43,038 nt of DNA. Origin: Fragilaria crotonensis (taxonomy: Eukaryota > Bacillariophyta > Fragilariophyceae > Fragilariales > Fragilariaceae). Made by a program: the position numbers and the translations under genes. Every line of letters starts with the position of its first letter. The stretch's first letter is position 1. Below, piece by piece: positions 9,856-19,600 of this stretch. Where the stretch lies: the NCBI GenBank assembly GCA_022925895.1, contig JAKSYS010000540.1, positions 1-43,038 of the forward strand, read 5' to 3'. The notes below the pieces were generated by a model. That model worked only from the letters and a program-made list of their open reading frames with translations. It had not been told where the DNA came from and did no database searches.

Positions 9856-11106
9856 CTAGTGGTGCAGGTGCATTTCCTGCATTCTCGGAAACGTGAGGGA
9901 GCGTTCCGCATTGAAAAGGGTTTGGCGGCTTCGGGGGTCGGTGGGTGGGGTTCGCTGAGAGTGTGTCAAATCTGTGAAGGAGTTGAACTGGATCATGTCG
10001 GTAGACATGTTGTTGGTCCATTCGAGGACTTGTGGTCTGATGTAGACCAAGAAGGCATCCGAGGACCACCTTCCCAAGATCATTATCTTGTGGACAGGGT
10101 GATTCATGAGGAAAAGCCCCATGGCTGCTCCGGATCGGAGGGATTTTGTTCCGATTTCGTTAGCAGCATAGCCGAAGGTTGGGGTGCTGCCGGCTGCTGT
10201 GCAGGTCGACCTCATGTGTGACCGGAGGTTGGTACTGGTCACTGAACCCGTCGTGCTGATGAGGCAGATAGTATTGATGGGGGTTGTCGGCACGGCGGAC
10301 GGGACTTTCCGTAGGATGCGAGAGACAATTGATGCCAGTCGGCGGACGGGGCACAACAATTCATCGGAAGTTCGTTGGTGTGTCCTCCGATCATTTTTCG
10401 TCCCGTTCTTCTGGTTTTCGAATGTTAAGGTGACTCGTTCGGCAGAGGCGAGGTTGCCCGTGGTGTGTGCGATTATGGAATTGTTCGTCGCTCTGAAAAC
10501 AACGCCTCGTAGCTTAATGATGTGGGTTCGGCCAGGAGTCCGCGTGGTGGTGCACTCACAGGATCTCATTGCAAAGAAGTAGGCCACGATTGCTAGTTCC
10601 GTAACGATAGAAAACAAAGTGTCTGTCGTGGTTTCCAGGAGTGTACCTGAGAGTGCTCCCATAGCCCGGAGGAGCTTTGGTGTGATTGCTCGTTGTTGGT
10701 TCTTCGGCGGGTCCGTGTTGTCGTAGGCTTTCAGTAGGGAACGGACAAAGGGTCGCAGGTGCGAGCTTCCCTTGACGTGCACGGGGCTGTCCCGTTGATG
10801 ACTCCGAAACGCCGTAGCCAGGTGGCTTGCGGCTTGTCGCACAGTGCTCGATACCACAGGTTTTTGACGGTTGCCTGTAACGTCCCCGGATGGGGACCAA
10901 TTCGTGTTTCGGTAACACTGCAGAAAGGACTTGGTGTAAAGTTCCTGCTCGTGGTGGGATAACAAAAGGAGGTAGGGGTCGTTGACGAATCCAGTTGATC
11001 GTGCAAATCCCGTCCAACGACGCCATACCCGATCGGCTCCTTCATTGCGGGACTCTTGGCAGCTGTCCAAGATGATGCTGCGGTTTGCAGCACCAGCATG
11101 ACCCAA
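9856..11106 (-). CDS. Retrotransposon tyrosine recombinase (YR) ORF
   Basis: The open frame spans about 416 codons with no ATG in its first ~145 codons (11106 is TTG), so it is probably reached by frameshifting from the RT ORF, which it overlaps by 376 nt in the -1 frame. Numbering from the frame start, catalytic landmarks are Arg181 in FAMRSCEC, a beta-strand Lys near 233, K321-S-L-R324, Trp347 in GRWSSDAF and nucleophile Tyr355 in VYIRPQ. The usual HxxR histidine is replaced by Lys321. The enzyme would recombine the A/B repeats of the circular intermediate with the target. About 68 bp separate its stop from repeat B1. Confidence 0.88.
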   Translation of the reverse strand: MGHAGAANRSIILDSCQESRNEGADRVWRRWTGFARSTGFVNDPYLLLLSHHEQELYTKSFLQCYRNTNWSPSGDVTGNRQKPVVSSTVRQAASHLATAFRSHQRDSPVHVKGSSHLRPFVRSLLKAYDNTDPPKNQQRAITPKLLRAMGALSGTLLETTTDTLFSIVTELAIVAYFFAMRSCECTTTRTPGRTHIIKLRGVVFRATNNSIIAHTTGNLASAERVTLTFENQKNGTKNDRRTHQRTSDELLCPVRRLASIVSRILRKVPSAVPTTPINTICLISTTGSVTSTNLRSHMRSTCTAAGSTPTFGYAANEIGTKSLRSGAAMGLFLMNHPVHKIMILGRWSSDAFLVYIRPQVLEWTNNMSTDMIQFNSFTDLTHSQRTPPTDPRSRQTLFNAERSLTFPRMQEMHLHH

Positions 11107-13958
11107 GATAGTACTTCGCTGGGCAACGGTGATATTTTGAAATTCTCCGGTACCTGTTCGGTCAATATAGTCAAGAAACGGTTGGTTAGAACATCATCCG
11201 GTGGGTCGTCGTGCGCAATTGGGTGTCGCTTTCCTCTCTCGCTCTCCCCTGCAAACGACAGGAGGTCAGCGACAACGTTGAACTCTCCCTTGATGTGCTG
11301 TGAGGCGATACAGCAGTCATTATTCATCATAAGGGATGCCAGGTGTCGAGCGACCATCAGGTGAGCTCGGTGGGCACCGGACTCCAGGTCGAGTGTGGAC
11401 GTCTTGAACAGCCATCCGATAGCGGAGGTACTATCTCCGATTGCTAGAATGCAGGGTTGGTCATTCTGGGGTGCGTCTATGCACTCGAGCCAGATGTTCA
11501 CAACCATTGCCGTGAACTCGAGTAGGTTATTCACACTCGCATTTCCCCTCACGGCATGGTCTGCGGGTATCTTTAGTCGCCAGGCACGGCCAGATAGGCT
11601 GTAACCTCCCATTCCGTGAGGACATGCGTCCGACCAGCATATACGTGTCGGTTCTCGCGTGACGATGAGGTTAATCGAGATACCTCGGTTTGCCCTTGTC
11701 AATATGTCAAACCACAGTTTGAAGTCATCCCGGACTTCGTCCCCAATTGTCAGCATACTGTTCTTGTGCTTCCTCGGGGATAGTACGTCACGTATCCGAC
11801 TCATGAAGTGCCGTGATATTGGTAGTACGAATGAGGAGTGGTTCAGCCTGCCCACAAGTTGATCCAGGTCGTGGTAACGGCACCTTGGTTGACTGATTAG
11901 TCGTCCTAGGTCCTCGCTCCAAGCAACAAACTTGTCGTCCGGTAGCGAGATGAGCATGCGTCGGGTGTCCAAGCGCCAGCCGAGTACAATCTGGATTTCG
12001 GCTGGGCTCCCTTCGGCTAGCAGCTTCGGCATGGATAGCAGGGGTCTCCGCGTGATCGGTTCGCTTTCTCCCGCGTGCGGCCGACTCGTGACGTGCATGG
12101 CTAGTGGTACAACGTGTGGTTGCATCCGACAATTATCAGGTGTGTCCACGAACACGTTGATGAGGTCGTCTATAAATCCGTCAACCCTGCCCACCCTGGA
12201 CTCTGCCAGGGGTATCTCCACTGCCATTTGTTTGCCCGGTTGCAGTTGTATCGATCCGTCGATCCTGGTCGGAGGCGGTGCTACCGGTTGTGCTGGGCTG
12301 CGTGTTTGGACCGGGTTCCACTCGATGCACTGGCTTATCTCGTTTGCAAGATCCGTCACAATTTCGGAGAACATGCACCATGTGGGAGGGTTGGGGGAAC
12401 CCCCAAATGTGAGGCGGAGTGACAAGTAGGCAAGGCCTTCATGAATCGCGATGGTCTGTGAGGCGGCGGATGCACTGTGCGCTATACGTCGGTATGCGTC
12501 ACTGTAGTCGTACTTGCAAATGAAGATGATCTTGGAGGGGAATTTGAGTCTCACTGCCACAATATAGTGGAGGATCCGTGGCAGGCACCAACCGTAGATC
12601 ATTTCGGTGTATGCCGACATGTCTATCCTGCTGTTTATTGACCTGGATGGTCCAGAGCGGGCCGAGGAAAAACTGAGGTCTTGAGTCAATCTGTACTTGT
12701 CGGTTCTGTTGCCCTTGGCATCCAAAGTCCACTGGTGGACTAGACCAAGCGGCTGCATCGCAGCATTTGGGATTCGTTCCACGGTAGCTATAGTTATCGG
12801 TATGACAAAACCGTGTGTGACGTCTTTGTTGATTAGTTTCGTCACTTGGTCCGCGTGCTCCTCGGCTGACTTGTGGTTTCCCCGTGCCAGGAGTTTTTGT
12901 AATTCGTCCGCTTTTGTGACAGGGTCAAGCTCCCTTTCGAAAACATAGCTCATCCCGAATTTCAGGACCTGGGACAATCCCGTAAAATGTGGGTGACGTC
13001 CAATTAGTGGTTTTAACTGTTCCACTGTCCTAAACTCTGACCCGTATCCAAGTGTTGTGTCCGCATACTGCCTGAGCAGTTTATCCACATCAAAATTGGA
13101 ATTCTCCAGTAGTTTCGCATTTACCGTCGCTGCATCAATGGTGTTCTCGAATACTACTGGAGACTTCTTTGGCGTTATCGGCACCTTCGCTGCTACCTTT
13201 TTCAGCTCTGTCAGGAACCACTCCTCCGTGTGGAAAGCATCGTCGGGGCCCTTGATCGGCTTGTGGAAGTATGTTCTCGTGTCGTTGCTCAGGTGTTGCC
13301 GCACTCCCCCACCTGTCTCGTTGACTGGTCGTATGATCCCGTCTGGTCCTTGTTTCCTAGTTGACTCACCTATTATTGACCGGTCCGACTCGTCTGCTCT
13401 CACTAACCTCTCCTTATTTCTCCTATCTCTGCTCCGTTCTACGGCTGCGACCATTGAAGGGGGTGGTGGATGGTGGTGGTGGTGGAATAACGCACCAGGT
13501 GAACGTCGTTCAGGCGAATGCGTTGACTGGTGCGTCGGGTGCGTTCGTCTTACTGGCCCGATCTTTGACTCTCGTTCGGGCGACGCGCGGTCCCTTACTA
13601 GCTGAGGACGTTCCCGTTCGGGCCCAAGGCTGGGTCGTACTAGCTGAAGCCGAGACTGTGTGGATTGAACCCTAGACCGTTGTTCGGGTGAGCTCCTTAC
13701 TTGCCCGGTCTTCGACTCTCTTTCAGGTGATGCACGGCTGGCGGTATCCCGTACTAGCAGAGTGTGTGGCGGTTTGGCCGCCTGGACGCTGGGCCGCAAT
13801 AACTGAAGCGGCGGTGGTGTTGGCGTGGGCGCCGTTATGGCTGGTCGCCTGCGTTCTAGTGCTCCCCGAGGTACTATGGGGACATCGGCCTTGTTGTCGG
13901 TCCGTGACTGGTTGCCAGGCGCAATGGTGCGGGGGCTCGAGCCTAGCAACCGGTGGCA
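10731..13958 (-). CDS. Retrotransposon reverse transcriptase - RNase H ORF
   Basis: The frame is open from just after the gag TGA (13959-13961) and in the same frame, through about 1,075 codons. The first ATG is only at 13454, leaving a long Pro/Arg/Ser-rich stretch with SPERESK repeats before it; stop readthrough is therefore likely. Residues are numbered from 13949. RT motifs are KYDYSDAYRR (Asp481), LTFGGSPNPPTW and the catalytic box FIDD (592-595), where YxDD has Phe for Tyr. RNase H residues are visible as Asp774 (CWSDACPHG), Glu811 (LLEFTA), Asp839 (AIGDSTSA) and Asp895 (NVVADLLS). The C-terminal ~125 codons overlap the recombinase ORF in another frame. It would copy the element RNA into DNA and degrade the template. 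Confidence 0.9.
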   Translation of the reverse strand, partial: CHRLLGSSPRTIAPGNQSRTDNKADVPIVPRGALERRRPAITAPTPTPPPLQLLRPSVQAAKPPHTLLVRDTASRASPERESKTGQVRSSPEQRSRVQSTQSRLQLVRPSLGPERERPQLVRDRASPERESKIGPVRRTHPTHQSTHSPERRSPGALFHHHHHPPPPSMVAAVERSRDRRNKERLVRADESDRSIIGESTRKQGPDGIIRPVNETGGGVRQHLSNDTRTYFHKPIKGPDDAFHTEEWFLTELKKVAAKVPITPKKSPVVFENTIDAATVNAKLLENSNFDVDKLLRQYADTTLGYGSEFRTVEQLKPLIGRHPHFTGLSQVLKFGMSYVFERELDPVTKADELQKLLARGNHKSAEEHADQVTKLINKDVTHGFVIPITIATVERIPNAAMQPLGLVHQWTLDAKGNRTDKYRLTQDLSFSSARSGPSRSINSRIDMSAYTEMIYGWCLPRILHYIVAVRLKFPSKIIFICKYDYSDAYRRIAHSASAASQTIAIHEGLAYLSLRLTFGGSPNPPTWCMFSEIVTDLANEISQCIEWNPVQTRSPAQPVAPPPTRIDGSIQLQPGKQMAVEIPLAESRVGRVDGFIDDLINVFVDTPDNCRMQPHVVPLAMHVTSRPHAGESEPITRRPLLSMPKLLAEGSPAEIQIVLGWRLDTRRMLISLPDDKFVAWSEDLGRLISQPRCRYHDLDQLVGRLNHSSFVLPISRHFMSRIRDVLSPRKHKNSMLTIGDEVRDDFKLWFDILTRANRGISINLIVTREPTRICWSDACPHGMGGYSLSGRAWRLKIPADHAVRGNASVNNLLEFTAMVVNIWLECIDAPQNDQPCILAIGDSTSAIGWLFKTSTLDLESGAHRAHLMVARHLASLMMNNDCCIASQHIKGEFNVVADLLSFAGESERGKRHPIAHDDPPDDVLTNRFLTILTEQVPENFKISPLPSEVLSWVMLVLQTAASSWTAAKSPAMKEPIGYGVVGRDLHDQLDSSTTPTSFCYPTTSRNFTPSPFCSVTETRIGPHPGTLQATVKNLWYRALCDKPQATWLRRFGVINGTAPCTSREARTCDPLSVPY

Positions 13959-16031
13959 TCATGTCGTTTTTGGTGCTAAGATTTCCCGCATGATCCGGTC
14001 AACCTGGAGGAATTCAGGTTGCGTCATGCCCTGAGCCAGTACGTGTGCAAGTTGGCACCCGTATGTACACTTTTTTGTCATCTGGAATCTAGCGCACATG
14101 GGAGCTGACTTTGTTTGCCGATTCTTCTTTGGTAAGCGGGTATCCTGGAGCTTAGGCCAGTTTTGGGACCCCGGTGAGCGGTCCTTGAATAGAGCGAGGA
14201 AGTCAGTATCCTTGGGAACTAGCCATTCCAAGTGGGGGTGCGTGTTTACATGTTCCTCGGAGTGGTGGCGGTAGGGTGTGGTTTTCTTCGGAGCTGTTGT
14301 TTCCGTTCCTCCGCTACTCTTGGTTTTGGCCTTTTTCGTGGCGGGACTTCCATCCGCAGCGTCGGCACGGCCGCCGCGGGCTATTAGGCTTGCCGGGAGA
14401 GTCACGGCTATGGATGCCCCCGCCTCAAGTTTTCCGATAAGGTCAACGGCATGGTCGATCAAGAAAGTCGGCGATCCTTCCATAACGGTGTCACCCTCAG
14501 CCAAGTGGGATAGGCGTCGGAAGAGCGTTTGTAGTGTTCTGTCAACGGTGTACAAGAATTTAGTTCCAAATGCCTTCTCTGCTACAAACCTGTCGTGTAT
14601 TTCGGTTGCGTAGCGTCTCCATCTGGGAGGGTCCAGAATATAGTGTAGGCCTCTTGTGGCAATTGAATTCTTGCACGTTAGCAGCTCCAACATATCTAGG
14701 GCTGTCTGCAATTGGATTCGTAAATCATGCGAGTTCGTTGGATGGAAGAATCCCTGTTTAGCGTAGTATGCCACTGTTGAATCTTCGACATCCATACCGA
14801 AGTACTCTCGTAGTGTAGCTGTTGTGCTGTCGAACGTGCGTGTTCCCATGTCCACCGTACGTGGGTGGAACATGAATACCGTGAATCCCCCCGGGTTTGC
14901 CCTGTTGGTCTCGAGCGATAAAAATCCGTTGGCTAGAAGCCGATGGCAACAGCCCTCGGCAAACGTTCCTTCCCAGTCGAGGGCTCTGTTCTTCAATAGG
15001 CCTATGGCCTTTTGGGGCGTGGCGGACTTGGTCAACGTTTTCATGAATTCGGTCATTTCGGGCGGGATAGTCAAATCCGTCGTGCAGAGGTTGACAAACA
15101 GCGCCTTCTGCACAGGGTCAATTGTCTTGAGCAGGGAGGTTTTGTCTTCCGTCCGCGACCGCTCAGCTGTACGGTCTTCATGCATCCTGTTGAGTTCATT
15201 CACGATACTCTGGGAAGACAGGACGAAGGCTTCGGTGTTCTCGTCATGTACAGCAGCTCTCGCCGCGCCTCCAACCCCGAGTTTTCCTTTGATCTCCCTG
15301 ATAATGTTGTTCAGTACCGGGTCGTCTTCTACATCAACGAGTTCGATCGGGGTGAGTCCTTCGTTCTCTGACGCCCACAACATTGCGAGCAAGCTTTCGG
15401 CTCCTGACTTAAGTTCTGTCTTGAGCGCTCGAAGATCCTCGTCGTCTTCGTCTTCTTCGGCGTGCTCGCGAAACCAGGCTATAACGGTTGCGGCTAGCGT
15501 TTTAGCATTGACGGACGTCGCTCCGTCAGCCATCATGAAAATCTCTGGGTTGATCATTAGGTGGTTGGGGTGCTGGCGCAGTATTCCGTTTCCCTGGGCC
15601 GGGAGTGCCTTGAATTCGTCCTCGGTAGTAGACGCTAGCATATCCGCGAGGGTGGGGCAATTGGTTGACCTGACCCTGGGACCGGTAGTCACCTTGATCT
15701 GTTCGACTGCTGCCGCTCTTGGTAGGACTTTGAAATAAGAACAGTCACTGAGGTTTCCCAGGACGAAGATCATGGAGGTTCCTTTGCTGGTGGTGCACGT
15801 GAACCCGTGGTGGAGGATATGAAATTTCCCGGGCAGACCGGGAACCATGACCATGTTACCATATGCACTCCCAGCAATAGTGTCAGTGAATGCGAGGGCA
15901 TCATCAAGGTGGGTCTTAGTCACTGCTGCAAGGGGACCGAGTTCGCTCTCATACATCTTCTGGAAGGCCCCGTTATCTTCCCGGTTGCGCGCATAGAAGG
16001 CGAGCCAAGTCAAAGAAGGAGTAGGCACCAT
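13959..16031 (-). CDS. Gag-like ORF with C-terminal CCCH zinc knuckle
   Basis: 690 aa from the ATG at 16031 (MVPTPSLTW), which is only 5 bp inside the A1 repeat boundary. The long alpha-helical body has no enzymatic motif. A lysine-rich segment (ATKKAKTKSS) precedes a C-terminal finger, CARFQMTKKCTYGCQLAH, spaced C-x8-C-x3-C-x3-H, probably for nucleic-acid binding. Position and composition fit the structural ORF1 of DIRS-order elements. It ends in TGA at 13959-13961, with the RT ORF following in the same frame. The open frame extends 18 codons into repeat A1 but lacks an ATG there. Confidence 0.82.
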   Translation of the reverse strand: MVPTPSLTWLAFYARNREDNGAFQKMYESELGPLAAVTKTHLDDALAFTDTIAGSAYGNMVMVPGLPGKFHILHHGFTCTTSKGTSMIFVLGNLSDCSYFKVLPRAAAVEQIKVTTGPRVRSTNCPTLADMLASTTEDEFKALPAQGNGILRQHPNHLMINPEIFMMADGATSVNAKTLAATVIAWFREHAEEDEDDEDLRALKTELKSGAESLLAMLWASENEGLTPIELVDVEDDPVLNNIIREIKGKLGVGGAARAAVHDENTEAFVLSSQSIVNELNRMHEDRTAERSRTEDKTSLLKTIDPVQKALFVNLCTTDLTIPPEMTEFMKTLTKSATPQKAIGLLKNRALDWEGTFAEGCCHRLLANGFLSLETNRANPGGFTVFMFHPRTVDMGTRTFDSTTATLREYFGMDVEDSTVAYYAKQGFFHPTNSHDLRIQLQTALDMLELLTCKNSIATRGLHYILDPPRWRRYATEIHDRFVAEKAFGTKFLYTVDRTLQTLFRRLSHLAEGDTVMEGSPTFLIDHAVDLIGKLEAGASIAVTLPASLIARGGRADAADGSPATKKAKTKSSGGTETTAPKKTTPYRHHSEEHVNTHPHLEWLVPKDTDFLALFKDRSPGSQNWPKLQDTRLPKKNRQTKSAPMCARFQMTKKCTYGCQLAHVLAQGMTQPEFLQVDRIMREILAPKTT

Positions 16032-16035
16032 GGAA

Positions 16036-16366
16036 GGTATTTTAAGATTACTGTAGTAGTAGTAGCAGCGATAACAAGGTCTCAATCTTACCAGATGGTG
16101 AGATGCAGGACCGAGTTCACGATTTTGGTAAGTTATTCTTCCCAGCTTTGGTGGCCTTTGGGTGGAGGTGCTTCGCCCTCTGCATCGTATTAGGGTATTA
16201 GCTCCACCATCTGGGCATTTGCGGTCCGTTGCTGCACTGTACCCGTTTGCCGTACTGGGTTGTTTATTACTTGCGCTCTGTCGTGATGAAGGGATTCCGT
16301 GGGTTGCACCCGTAGTGTTGGTCCTGTACCGTTGTCATCGTACTGGCGCTGCTTCAGACCTAGTAA
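16036..16366. repeat. Split direct repeat A1 (element left end)
   Basis: This 331 bp copy of 9198-9552 lacks the 24 bases found there. In element orientation it forms the 5' end and should contain the promoter. The gag start codon lies immediately after it. Confidence 0.92.
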
Positions 16367-16609
16367 CACTGCGCATGCACATACTCGTATTCGTATTCAT
16401 AGGACTGCCGGTACTGTACTAAGTACCCGGGACAACGTAGTTGTTTCGACTCACGACTCTTCCCACCTCCATCGTTCCTCACACACACCTCGTCTCAGCC
16501 TCCACAATGGACAATTCACATCATCTTGTGACTGTGACGATTCAAAGCTACTCACATCTGCTATCTGTGACAATTCATCACCCCAAGAGAAAAAGGGCTT
16601 CGTTAGGAG
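16367..16609. promoter_or_regulatory. Upstream region of the TANGO6-like gene
   Basis: A 243 bp gap between the retrotransposon end and the ATG at 16610. It holds a small GTAC cluster (about 16412-16428) and a pyrimidine-rich stretch. The retrotransposon inserted this close may have replaced or displaced native promoter sequence. Confidence 0.4.
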
Positions 16610-19600
16610 ATGACTCAACTTGATCCACTGGGTGCTGACTTGCTGGAGCAATGTGCTTATCAAGTGCTTTCGTCGATTGAGAGGACAGTCAGTGCAATCA
16701 AAGGAGTGGAGGCATTCTCTCCGAACAATCGAAAGCGTCCACCGCTTGAGCAAGTGAATCTTGTTACTATCTTAGACAGCCAGGGAATCTTCCAGAGGGT
16801 CAGAGAAACGATATCCTTTGTCGAGAACAAGCTAGGGACCACAATCACGGATTGGAACAAAAGAGATGTTTGTGCCTCGGTGAAGGAATGTGGCAACCAA
16901 CGAACAACATTGGTCCAGCTAGTTCTTCTGCCGCTATTGGATGCCTTATTCACTTGTTATCGCTTAATCGATAGCATTCCACAACCATTACCTCCGCAAT
17001 CGAAGAACGAAACAAAGCCTCCGCCTCCGAGAGGCATGTTATCCCTCCAGAACTACACCGACGTTGGCGCCATCTTGGAATTCACAGTTTGCACTTCGTT
17101 GCTGCCATGTCTCGAGGTCAACGTGCTGGGGTCCGTCCGAGATCGCGCTCAGTATCTACTTCCGAAATCCTTGGCAGGACGACTTCCTCGTGTAAGTTTA
17201 CTTTGGGGGACGTCAGTTATGGGGAGCAGGATAATGAATTCACAGTCCAGGAGATCAAACGCGTGGTGCGGTCGATCGGCAGCGTCATTATTCTCGATCG
17301 ATTCCGTCCCATGCTATTGTCTCGACATCTTGCTGATCTTTACGCTGGAATTTTTCAATGCGAAGCTTTGGAAGGTTCCGCTCTTCTCGACTCCAACTTG
17401 AGCTTCGTGTACTCCTTCCTCTTACCAGACTCACAGTACGATCGCTCGGGTGCTGTTGACTCGATCAACCAAGCACGAGCCCTTCAAACTCTTTTGTTAC
17501 GAGGGACAACGGGACCATTGTGGCTCCGAAAACGGGTCTCAACCCTACTGACTGAACTTGCCTCTCGTGACCTTTTTGCCATCGTTCAGGTGTTTGTGAT
17601 CTCTGCGGCGTCGTCCCAAGCTGACACTACAGCAGCTGCTCTGCGATTATCCAAGACTCTAGTGGTTGTCAATGACGACAATGACTATTCAAAGTTGTGT
17701 ATCCAGCTAGTGCAACTCCTCGACGTCGATGTCGAAACCATGAGCTCGACTGAGTTCGCCAGTGCCGTTACTGTTTGGGCTTGTCTGGATCAGCTCCCCA
17801 GACAGCAGGTGCTTCAATGCTTCTTGCCAATCTTGACTGAAGGAATTTTTCCTAAGGAAGGATCGTGCGACCTTCACAGCATGGTTCGACGCCTTCTGGT
17901 ACTTTTCGCTGTCGTTCCCGTGTCTCACAGCACAACTGCCGTTTGTGATTTGATCCTCTCCCCGATACCAAGTAATAAAGCCACAACTTTGCTCAGCCAA
18001 ATAGTTCGCCTAGCATCCTTAACGACAATTGAAGATGCAGAAGTCAAACACGACGCAGCCATGGCCCTCCGGATGTTTTGCTGTCTCATGGAACGCACAA
18101 CGTTCAGTTTCTGTGGCGAAGAGGTTGACGGCCTTGGCTTGCTTTCAGTATGCCTATTGTACGCAGTTGCTCCTAACAAATGGGATATTGATGGTAGCCA
18201 ATACCGGCTCGCAGTTGGAAACGATACCATGACAAGGAGCAATGACCTGACCCTGGTGACGTCGCAGGATTGCCCTATTGATGAGGCCTCCGTTCTTCGC
18301 GACGTTGAAACGAGGGCATCGGTCGTTGTCAAGGAAGCCGTTAAAGTGACGGAACTCAAGACCGATTCGTTGCTTGCGCGGTGTATGTTTCAGCATCTAC
18401 TGTTGACAATCTTTAGTCTATCGCAGAAACTTGGCTCAACGAATTGTTCCCCTGACCTTCGGCTTTCCGTCATGATCCTACTGCCCATACTATGCGAATC
18501 CCTTTCCCCGGAAGCACTTTTGTTGGGAGCGTCTTCCGGTGCCTCGGAAATTCTCGCAACTTTCAAGCTCATTCTTGATTGCGCGGCATCGTCTTTAGAC
18601 GACTATTTTCACCAATCCCAAGGGAACCGCGTTTCGGGAATTGTAGTCGGTTTCAACAAGGCATCCCGACTGTTCCATTCCATGGCACCAGAGTGCGACC
18701 TCAACAGAAACCAGGTGAACGGAGGCAAAGATTCCGAGCTGGAAGATATGCTCATGTCAACTGCATCCATCGCTCTCAGTCTCTTGACGGCGATGTTAGA
18801 ACTGGGTTCGGACTATCGCAATGCTGAAGAAGTTGCACTACTTGAAGACACTATTCCTTCCCTGCGTGTCTTGTCGACAGTTGCTTCAAATTCAAGAGCG
18901 CACGGTTCAGAAGCAGCGAAATTGCAAGCTGAGGTGGCTGAAATGGCGAGCCATGCTGCTGCTCTCATCGTCTCAAGGAAGGCTAGAGTTGAGATTAACA
19001 ACCTGGACAACCGAAGGGAAAATATGTCATTAGCCATGATTATCGCCGAGGCTGAGAACGAGATACAGTCAGACCACCCCGCCGTCAGAGCGCAGGGGGT
19101 TGTGAGATTGCGGCATCTGGCTCGTGGTTGCCTTGCCGACAGGGGCGAACAACTTCCAACGACGCCAAAGATGGTGGATATTTCTGAGCCCTTGTCCAGT
19201 CTGACCAACGTCGATGTAATTCACGAGATTCTTCGGGTATCCTTGTTGACACTAGCTGACCCTGAATCATACGTGTACTTGGCCGGCATTCAGACTATTG
19301 TTGCCATTGCTGATGTAAATCCCCGAGTGATAATCCCGTTGATTGGGATCGGAATCAGCGTTGGGGAAGTCCAACTAAATGCGGGATCAGTCAAAACTGT
19401 TCTTCTAACGCAAAATGAGCGCATCAAACTGGCAGAGGCTCTTCTCTTCGTGGTACGACGGCGAGGACCAGGTATCGATCAATATATGTCACAGATCCTC
19501 ATGACGATGATGCGTGGTCATCGTCAAGTCCAGGAAAGGATGCCCCCAAATGATGCAAAGATCATTCAAGAACAGACTCATGATTTTTTCACTTCCGATA

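Larger units (their letters stand above)
8949..16366 (-). mobile_element. DIRS-order tyrosine-recombinase retrotransposon with split direct repeats (Ngaro/PAT type)
   Basis: Read on the minus strand, the element is A1 (16366-16036), gag-like ORF, RT/RNase H ORF, tyrosine recombinase ORF, then B1 (9787-9553), A2 (9552-9198) and B2 (9184-8949). This A1-internal-B1A2B2 layout is the hallmark of PAT and Ngaro elements, which integrate through a circular intermediate with a tyrosine recombinase instead of a DDE integrase. All three ORFs are open and B1/B2 differ by about one base, so insertion looks recent. No methyltransferase domain was found between RNase H and the recombinase; its absence is Ngaro-like. 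No target-site duplication was seen, as expected for the group. The subfamily name is an inference. Confidence 0.9.

Noticed and set aside
11932-12429. 165-codon plus-strand ORF antisense to the RT domain
   Set aside because: The minus frame carries the full set of RT motifs; this is its shadow.
13723-13962. Small ORF starting with ATG overlapping the gag stop (ATGA)
   Set aside because: 79 codons, low complexity, leads into no domain; the in-frame RT continuation is the better explanation.
14824-15738. 304-codon plus-strand ORF opposite the gag-like ORF
   Set aside because: It mirrors the gag coding strand, has no family features, and the opposite frame has the zinc knuckle and correct position in the element.
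17089-17200. Upstream start (MHFVAAMSRG) for the second TANGO6 frame
   Set aside because: That stretch overlaps well-supported coding in the first frame and is not ATG-initiated; it is a shadow before the frame break.
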